From Pedobacter panaciterrae (lineage in GTDB: Bacteria; Bacteroidota; Bacteroidia; Sphingobacteriales; Sphingobacteriaceae): a DNA stretch of 57,694 nt. The stretch is taken from the NCBI RefSeq assembly GCF_001636695.1, contig NZ_LGEL01000032.1, positions 1 to 57,694 of the forward strand, read 5' to 3'. The notes beneath the pieces are model-generated. The model did no database searches. It saw only the letters and a list, made by a program, of their open reading frames with translations, and was not told where the DNA came from. Each line of letters opens with the position of its first letter. Position 1 is the stretch's first letter. The position numbers and the translations under genes are program-made. Below are positions 53,100 to 57,694 of this stretch, one piece after another.

Positions 53100-53139
53100 A
53101 AAGGTCGTCATCCTGGGGTTAGTCAGGATGACGACCTTT
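53100..53139. terminator. Bidirectional terminator with a hairpin-repeat-like core
   Basis: A perfect 16-base stem (53100-53115 with 53124-53139) around an 8-base loop, with A's before and T's after, between convergent receptor genes. Its core CGTCATCCTG/CAGGATGACG resembles the outer end of the dispersed hairpin repeats. Confidence 0.9.
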
Positions 53140-53153
53140 TCGTTTAATATGTA

Positions 53154-55553
53154 TTAGTTAGAAACGTCGTCGTTCTTAATCCCTCTCTTAGTTTTCCTTA
53201 CCTCATCTTTTAACCTGCCAAAGTTGTAGTTTAAACTGAGCCTATATGAGCGGAGATAAGATTGGTTCTTGTTTAGCTCAGTAAACTCTAATCCTGTGGT
53301 AGTAGTTTCAATGGTTCTGAACTTGTGAAAGGGATTATTTAAGGCCGCTGTTAAACTCAGCTTTCCTTTAATGAGCTCGTGACTGCTGCTGAAGCTGGTA
53401 TTTATTTGTCCCTGTGTTATTGCCTGAAATGTTTTTGAAGCAGGATTTTTTCCGATTACATTGAGACTGGCACCCAATCTCCATACAGGAGTTGGACGAT
53501 AGCCACTGGTTAAGGTAAAATTATAATACCAGCCTTCGGTTTTGGGGATTATGTTTTCTACTGTTTTGATATTCAGGTAAGTAAGGTTTCCGTTAATATT
53601 GAAGTTTAGGTTTTTTGTTACTGTATACCCCACAGTAAGATCAGTTGTTAATGCTGCTCCCTTACCAATATTACTATATGTATTTCTGGTAATGCCTGAA
53701 TCGGCATCATAAGTAAAAATTCTGAAATCGAGGTTGTTAAATAAGGAGTAGCCTAATCCGAGATTAACAGAGAGTTTGCCATTATGATTATAACCGGCAA
53801 GAATGTTGTTAATGGTTGAAGGTTCTAAGCCTGGATTACCACTGGATTCTGCATTTGGGTTGCTTCTGTCGACAAAGGGATTGAGCCTGTTGATACCCGG
53901 ACGTCTTAATCGTTGTGCCAAACCAAAACTGAGATTATCACCTCCTTTTAGCTGATAAGCTATAGATAATGAGGGTACTACGTTGAGATAATTTTGAGAA
54001 ATATCTCCATCAATTAGTGTTTGCTCTGCACGCAGTCCTCCTTTTATTCCAATATTCTTCCCATTATTGTACGATACCGAGGTGTAAGCTGAAAGTACGT
54101 CCTGAGAAATTTCAAAGTTGTTACCCATAAATTGAGCTGCTGAATAGTTAAAATTACTCTTATTGTTTCTGAGGATTGCTTTAATGCCAGATTCAAGGCC
54201 CCAGTTTTTAAACTTATCTACATAGTCTGCCTGGGCAGTATGTTCATCAGAGCCTGCTACGTTGTTTTGCGTAAATCCGGAATATGGGTAGTTGGTAATG
54301 TGGCTTAGGTTTAATTCGTTTTCAGTGTCGCTATTGAAATTTGTATACCGGTATGAAAATGTTAGTGCTTTTCCTTTTTTGTTTTTTGAAGAGATCTGGT
54401 AGTTGACTGAAGCATCTATGTTGTTACTATGACCATCATATGCATTTTGCAACTGATAGCCTTGCAAAAGATTACCGTTGTTGGTAAGCGATGAAAGCTG
54501 GTTCTCCAATAGAGAATTTTTATTGCCGTTAAGATTGATCTGGGCTGATATTAGCTGTACAGAATTGATCTCATAGCTAAGCTCTGTGCCCAGGTAGCCT
54601 GTTTTACCATCTGATTTATTCTTGCCATCCTGAATCAAAATAGTTGAGATATTACCTGTGGCATTTCTAATCAGACTATTTGCTGTAACCGGTGTTTTAG
54701 AAATTGAGCCCCCAGTAAATACTGAAGCGATTAGCTTGCCTGACTTAAAGTTGAAAGAGCCACCAATACCCGGACCGCCGGCAGGAAAACTTTCATTAAA
54801 ATTTAAAGTACCATTGTATCCGTCTGCAGGTTTTTTATTGGTTACAATGTTAATAATACCTGCAAATCCTTCAGCATCATATTTCGCCGGTGGATTTGTA
54901 ATTACTTCTATCTTCTCGATAGTTGCTGCTGGCATGCTGCGAAGTACTTCCTTAGGATTGTTTTCGACCATTCCTGAAGGCCTGCCATTAATGAAAATTC
55001 TGAAACTGGTGCTGTTTTTAAGTTTTATATTCTGCTCTGCATCAAGAGATACAAAAGGTACTTTACGCATCATTTCTAATACGTTGTTTCCCTTGCTATC
55101 CGGATCGGCCTGCAGATCATAAACTAACTTGTCTATCTCCTGACGAATCACCGGTTTATTGCCAGTAATATTTACTCCTTTTAGCTGTTTTGAATCCGGA
55201 GATAACAGGATTAAGCCAACATCGATGTGTCTAATTGCTGTATCTAAAAGGTTTATTGTTATTGTTTTTGGAGTATAACCAACACTTATTATCTCCAGTT
55301 TGTAAGTTCCTGCGGGGATCTGGTTTAAGGTAAAAATACCAGTACTATCGCTTAGGCTTGTTTTAATGGTTGTTTTTGCCGAATTAATAAGATTGATAGT
55401 TGCCCAACCTGCGGCTTTTCTGCTGACAGAATCCATTATATTTCCGGTGATTGAGTAAGCCAAAGGTTCATTTTGTGCGATTAACTGATTGTTAATTAGG
55501 GTTGTAATAAGAAAACTTACGGTTAGGAATAAACGTATTTGAAAGTTGTTCAT
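53154..55553 (-). CDS. TonB-dependent receptor, outer-membrane beta-barrel family
   Basis: 799 residues from ATG 55551-55553, which gives a signal peptide (MNNFQIRLFLTVSFLITTLI, cleavage near LIAQ); the frame's earlier ATG 55607 adds 18 polar residues. A carboxypeptidase-regulatory-like domain (about 32-115, ending INLLDTAIRHIDVGLI) leads into a plug (ITGNKPVIRQEIDKLVYDL, then IEVITNPPAKYDAEGFAGII) and a barrel of the outer-membrane beta-barrel family with RLRRPGINRLNPFVDRSNPN. It has no SusD partner and no STN domain. It shares its upstream side with a divergent sigma locus. Substrate unknown; it is not of SusC type. Confidence 0.85.
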   Translation of the reverse strand: MNNFQIRLFLTVSFLITTLINNQLIAQNEPLAYSITGNIMDSVSRKAAGWATINLINSAKTTIKTSLSDSTGIFTLNQIPAGTYKLEIISVGYTPKTITINLLDTAIRHIDVGLILLSPDSKQLKGVNITGNKPVIRQEIDKLVYDLQADPDSKGNNVLEMMRKVPFVSLDAEQNIKLKNSTSFRIFINGRPSGMVENNPKEVLRSMPAATIEKIEVITNPPAKYDAEGFAGIINIVTNKKPADGYNGTLNFNESFPAGGPGIGGSFNFKSGKLIASVFTGGSISKTPVTANSLIRNATGNISTILIQDGKNKSDGKTGYLGTELSYEINSVQLISAQINLNGNKNSLLENQLSSLTNNGNLLQGYQLQNAYDGHSNNIDASVNYQISSKNKKGKALTFSYRYTNFNSDTENELNLSHITNYPYSGFTQNNVAGSDEHTAQADYVDKFKNWGLESGIKAILRNNKSNFNYSAAQFMGNNFEISQDVLSAYTSVSYNNGKNIGIKGGLRAEQTLIDGDISQNYLNVVPSLSIAYQLKGGDNLSFGLAQRLRRPGINRLNPFVDRSNPNAESSGNPGLEPSTINNILAGYNHNGKLSVNLGLGYSLFNNLDFRIFTYDADSGITRNTYSNIGKGAALTTDLTVGYTVTKNLNFNINGNLTYLNIKTVENIIPKTEGWYYNFTLTSGYRPTPVWRLGASLNVIGKNPASKTFQAITQGQINTSFSSSHELIKGKLSLTAALNNPFHKFRTIETTTTGLEFTELNKNQSYLRSYRLSLNYNFGRLKDEVRKTKRGIKNDDVSN

Positions 55554-55662
55554 GAGTTTTGATTTTTGTGTAGTGCTGGAGGTTTGGAGCGAGCATAGCT
55601 TTCCCATTAGCCCTGAAGGCTTAAATTTTTGGCAATGGTATTCTTAAAGAGAGTAGGAGTGT

Positions 55663-56013
55663 TTAGTGGTTGATATTCTTTTCGTTTTGTTTAACGGTTA
55701 GGTAGTAACAAAGGAAACCAGCAGCAAGGAAGATCATCTCAATGCCATAGGGTAATGGCGATTCAACCGTTCTGGCATCTGGAATGAAGTTGATGACTAC
55801 TAAGCCTATCCCACCAAACAAAAGAATAAAGCCCCATTTTAACACTGCTATTTTATGATTAAATGACTGACTGAGCGATTTTAGTATTTCTGGATCTGTT
55901 TGTCCGGAACTGATCAGGCGATTCTTTAAAATGAAGTTAAGAATAGCGATTATAACTATTGTTATAGAGAGGAATAGTGATAATGAGATTGATATACTTT
56001 CTAGTTGTTCCAT
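55663..56013 (-). CDS. Small membrane protein (DUF6249-like), probable ECF-regulon member
   Basis: 116 residues from ATG 56011-56013. The earlier ATG (56088) is rejected because the promoter at 56048-56078 lies between the two. Three hydrophobic helices (about 8-27, 57-74, 90-106), with a cytoplasmic loop holding SGQTDPEILKSL and a short lysine/asparagine-rich C-terminus. The order of helices and loop resembles DUF6249 membrane proteins, of unknown function. It is divergent from the ECF sigma gene and has the same 31-base promoter motif, so it is probably switched on by that sigma factor. Confidence 0.7.
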   Translation of the reverse strand: MEQLESISISLSLFLSITIVIIAILNFILKNRLISSGQTDPEILKSLSQSFNHKIAVLKWGFILLFGGIGLVVINFIPDARTVESPLPYGIEMIFLAAGFLCYYLTVKQNEKNINH

Positions 56014-56047
56014 GATTTCTAATTTTTTAATGTGATTTGTTGCCCAA

Positions 56048-56078
56048 GTAGACACGTCTGCTTTTAAAAAGGTTGCAG
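56048..56078 (-). promoter_or_regulatory. ECF-type promoter of the small membrane-protein gene
   Basis: Read on the minus strand, CTGCAACCTT, 13 bases, then GTGTCTAC. The -35-like AAC and the -10-like GTC fit ECF promoters. It lies about 35 bases upstream of the ATG at 56013 and matches the divergent promoter at 56120-56150 in both boxes and spacing. Confidence 0.75.
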
Positions 56079-56119
56079 AAAAATACATCTTTTTAAAATT
56101 ATGATTAATTTCATCAAAA

Positions 56120-56150
56120 CTGCAACCTTATACTTCGTTCGTGTGTCTAC
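56120..56150 (+). promoter_or_regulatory. ECF-type promoter of the sigma-factor gene
   Basis: CTGCAACCTT at 56120-56129, 13 bases, then GTGTCTAC at 56143-56150, as in the divergent copy. Only six bases separate it from the ATG at 56157, so the transcript would be leaderless or nearly so. Autoregulation is implied. Confidence 0.75.
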
Positions 56151-56156
56151 TGTATC

Positions 56157-56717
56157 ATGTTAAATGAAAGAGAACTAGTTACTAAAATATTGCAAGGTGA
56201 TTCGAGGGCATTTGAAGCCCTGGTTAAGCAGTATGAGAAGCTTGTTTTCCATATGACATGCAGACTTATCAAAAATGATGATGATGCTAATGATGTTTGT
56301 CAGGAAGTTTTTATAAAGGTATATCAGGGGCTTAATAAATTTGATTTTAAAGCTAAGCTGAGTACCTGGATAGCGCGAATTGCTTATTTAACCTCTATAA
56401 ATCATCTGAGGAAATATAAACAGGAACTTGAGAATAAGTATGAAGGAGATGCTCTTGAACTGGATAATTATCATTTTAGCGAAGAAACACCAGAGCAACT
56501 GATGATCAAAAAAGATGTAACAGGTTATGTGCAGCATTTGATGTCGCAGTTACCTTTGCAATATCGTTCTGTGCTTACGCTTTTCCATTTGGAAGAGTTT
56601 AGCCACGGTGAGATACAGGAAATTACGGGGATGCCCGAAGGCACTATTAAAAGTTATTTGTTTAGGGCCAGGCAGTTATTGAAAAATAAATTGGAAATTT
56701 ACTTAAGAAATGAATGA
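56157..56717 (+). CDS. ECF-family RNA polymerase sigma factor (autoregulated)
   Basis: 186 residues. Region 2 occupies about 8-80 (GDSRAFEALVKQYEKLVFHM, DDDANDVCQEVFIKVYQGL) and region 4 about 125-180 (LPLQYRSVLTLFHLEEFSHG, then MPEGTIKSYLFRARQLLKN). The ATG at 56157 is the only start that keeps region 2.1. The promoter box ends six bases before it. The gene overlaps the next one by 8 bases, so both are translated from one transcript. The matching promoter on the divergent membrane-protein gene makes that gene a likely regulon member. Confidence 0.93.
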   Translation: MLNERELVTKILQGDSRAFEALVKQYEKLVFHMTCRLIKNDDDANDVCQEVFIKVYQGLNKFDFKAKLSTWIARIAYLTSINHLRKYKQELENKYEGDALELDNYHFSEETPEQLMIKKDVTGYVQHLMSQLPLQYRSVLTLFHLEEFSHGEIQEITGMPEGTIKSYLFRARQLLKNKLEIYLRNE

Positions 56718-57069
56718 TATGGAATCGAATGAAAATAGGAATGCCAAAATGGATGAGACTCTGGACGAGCTATTGACAGCTGCGCTAAAAAGTGAACCAG
56801 TTAAGAGTTTACCTTATGGATTTGCTGCAATAATTACCAGGAAAGCATTTGCACAGAACGTTAGACCAATTGGGATAAAAACGTATGGTCTTGTTTTGAT
56901 AGTTACTCTGGGGATCCTGGCATTTTCGCTGACGCTATTGAGATTCATTAATCCAGAGCTAACAGCAAGCATATTCGAAGTAATTAAGTCAGCCAGATAC
57001 ATTTTGGGTTTTAGTGTTGCAAGCTTTTTCCTGATTGAATATGTTGATCAAAAATGGGTTAGGGCTTAA
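56710..57069 (+). CDS. Membrane protein, probable anti-sigma partner
   Basis: 119 residues. The first 50 are cytoplasmic and acidic, with a helix-like stretch (MDETLDELLTAALKSEPVKS) and a SLPYGFAAIITRKAF segment; two helices follow (about 60-80 and 96-112). It overlaps the sigma gene by 8 bases (ATG 56710; also ATG 56719), the usual arrangement for sigma and anti-sigma. The N-terminal part is short and lacks a zinc-binding His-Cys motif, so it is not a ZAS type. It probably holds the sigma factor at the inner membrane. Name and family are not known to me. Confidence 0.65.
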   Translation: MNDMESNENRNAKMDETLDELLTAALKSEPVKSLPYGFAAIITRKAFAQNVRPIGIKTYGLVLIVTLGILAFSLTLLRFINPELTASIFEVIKSARYILGFSVASFFLIEYVDQKWVRA

Positions 57070-57075
57070 GGGATA

Positions 57076-57600
57076 TTAAGAAGTACCGTTTAAATTAAAA
57101 CTTAAGCAATCTTCTTTTGTAATGTTAATCTGTATGCTGAAATAATTATCGCCTCCATCTCTAACTACTATAATATCCTTTTTCCAGTAATCCTCCTTAC
57201 CAACAGATTTTTTTGTAAAGCAGTTTAAAAGAATAACTTTTTCACCATTTTTATTTTTGTGACCAACATACTGCCTTATGTATTCAGAAGGAGCTTGAAT
57301 TTTGGTGGAATCCAGGTTAATGCCATCGTTGTCGATTTTGTCCGTTGCTAAACAAATTTTAAAAATGTGTTCAGCTTTATAAATTTCCTCAATTGAGGGC
57401 ATAAACTCGACACTACCTTCTTCTGCATGTACTAAAGTATCAGGTGCAAATATTACCCCTGTAAATTCCTTAGTTGTTAGATAAAGGTTTTTGCTGCCTT
57501 CAATAGGAGTTAAGGTGTATAAAGGTGTTTCAGTTGACTTGTTTTTAAAGTTGCAACCTGTAATGACCAATAGAAAGATAAGAGATGATAATGTTTTCAT
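57076..57600 (-). CDS. Lipoprotein of unknown function
   Basis: 174 residues from ATG 57598-57600 (a TTG two codons upstream is the other start). A lipobox ends VITGC, with Cys at 16. The mature part has alternating beta-strands and helices, a KKDIIVVRDGGDNYFSIQINI strand pair near the end, and a second and third Cys (NCFTKK, EDCLSF). I do not recognise the family. It converges with the anti-sigma-like gene with only 6 bases between the stop codons. The 5' side runs into the contig end. Confidence 0.65.
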   Translation of the reverse strand: MKTLSSLIFLLVITGCNFKNKSTETPLYTLTPIEGSKNLYLTTKEFTGVIFAPDTLVHAEEGSVEFMPSIEEIYKAEHIFKICLATDKIDNDGINLDSTKIQAPSEYIRQYVGHKNKNGEKVILLNCFTKKSVGKEDYWKKDIIVVRDGGDNYFSIQINITKEDCLSFNLNGTS

Positions 57601-57675
57601 AAACAATGCATTACTAAGATAGCTAAAATGAATTACTTTATTGTCCCCGGGCAGCCGTCATCTCTCTTATAAGAG

Positions 57676-57694
57676 CTGTCTCTTATACACATCT
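57676..57694. other. Untrimmed Tn5/Nextera mosaic-end adapter
   Basis: The last 19 bases, CTGTCTCTTATACACATCT, equal the reverse complement of the 19-base Tn5 mosaic end used in Nextera libraries. They are not genomic. The preceding CTCTTATAAGAG (57664-57675) is a palindrome that may partly derive from the same adapter. The GTCATCTC at 57658-57665 resembles the outer end of the dispersed hairpin repeat, which could explain why assembly stopped here. Confidence 0.95.

Noticed and set aside
1-57694. Complete insertion sequence, prophage, tRNA or rRNA
   Set aside because: No intact transposase, integrase, phage structural gene or RNA gene was recognised on either strand; the only mobile-type gene is the nuclease fragment at 20455-20694.

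Overview
The window reads as one assembled contig of a Bacteroidota bacterium, most likely Sphingobacteriaceae and close to Pedobacter. The evidence is low G+C sequence, few Shine-Dalgarno sites, a TlpA/SusC/SusD operon, other TonB-dependent receptors (one Oar-like, one outer-membrane beta-barrel family), a DUF6520-MauE pair, ECF sigma factors, many secreted proteins with signal peptides ending in AQ, and an IF-3 beginning MALKK. The last 19 bases match the Tn5/Nextera mosaic-end adapter, so the right edge is a contig end and not genomic sequence.

Layout. 1-330: a small secreted-protein gene fused tail to tail with a decayed inverted copy of itself. 1112-6120: two tandem macroglobulin-MG2/plug proteins; a third lies at 31169-33682. 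6307-8626: an MNT-HEPN protein, then an XRE regulator, a small-peptide remnant, a secreted protein and a decayed regulator copy. 9004-14948: thioredoxin-like/SusC/SusD operon closed by a strong terminator. 14993-17287: DUF6520 peptide, MauE-like redox membrane protein and a MocR-type regulator that lacks the usual PLP lysine. 17400-20860: a turnover zone of hairpin repeats, gene remnants and a frameshifted membrane-protein gene. 20945-28032: a 2057-residue alpha-2-macroglobulin with a plug domain near the bait position, plus a DUF6624 protein. 28176-39165: lipase-like hydrolase, NmrA-type oxidoreductase, third MG2/plug paralogue, serine hydrolase, membrane patatin, and a stand-alone infC. 39166-44338: large TlpA-like protein, ECF sigma factor with a barrel-bearing partner, DUF4397 lipoprotein. 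44557-49518: SRPBCC protein, endolysin-like protein, amidohydrolase, DHA2 exporter, LysE exporter. 49785-57600: Oar-like receptor, barrel-family receptor, small membrane protein, autoregulated ECF sigma factor with its membrane partner, and a lipoprotein.

How it fits together. Most of the window serves the cell envelope: outer-membrane uptake, periplasmic thiol chemistry, macroglobulin-like surface proteins and their regulation. The most distinctive signals are: (i) MG/plug chimeras, with a TonB-receptor plug domain on macroglobulin scaffolds without a barrel, one paralogue being a mosaic of the other two; (ii) a pair of matching 31-base ECF-type promoters, divergent, in front of the sigma gene at 56157 and the membrane-protein gene at 56013; (iii) a roughly 96-base dispersed hairpin family with a conserved loop and locally amplified outer ends; (iv) four 10-base units at an exact 11-base period upstream of the Oar-like receptor. 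All functional statements are by recognition of families and motifs; no search was run.
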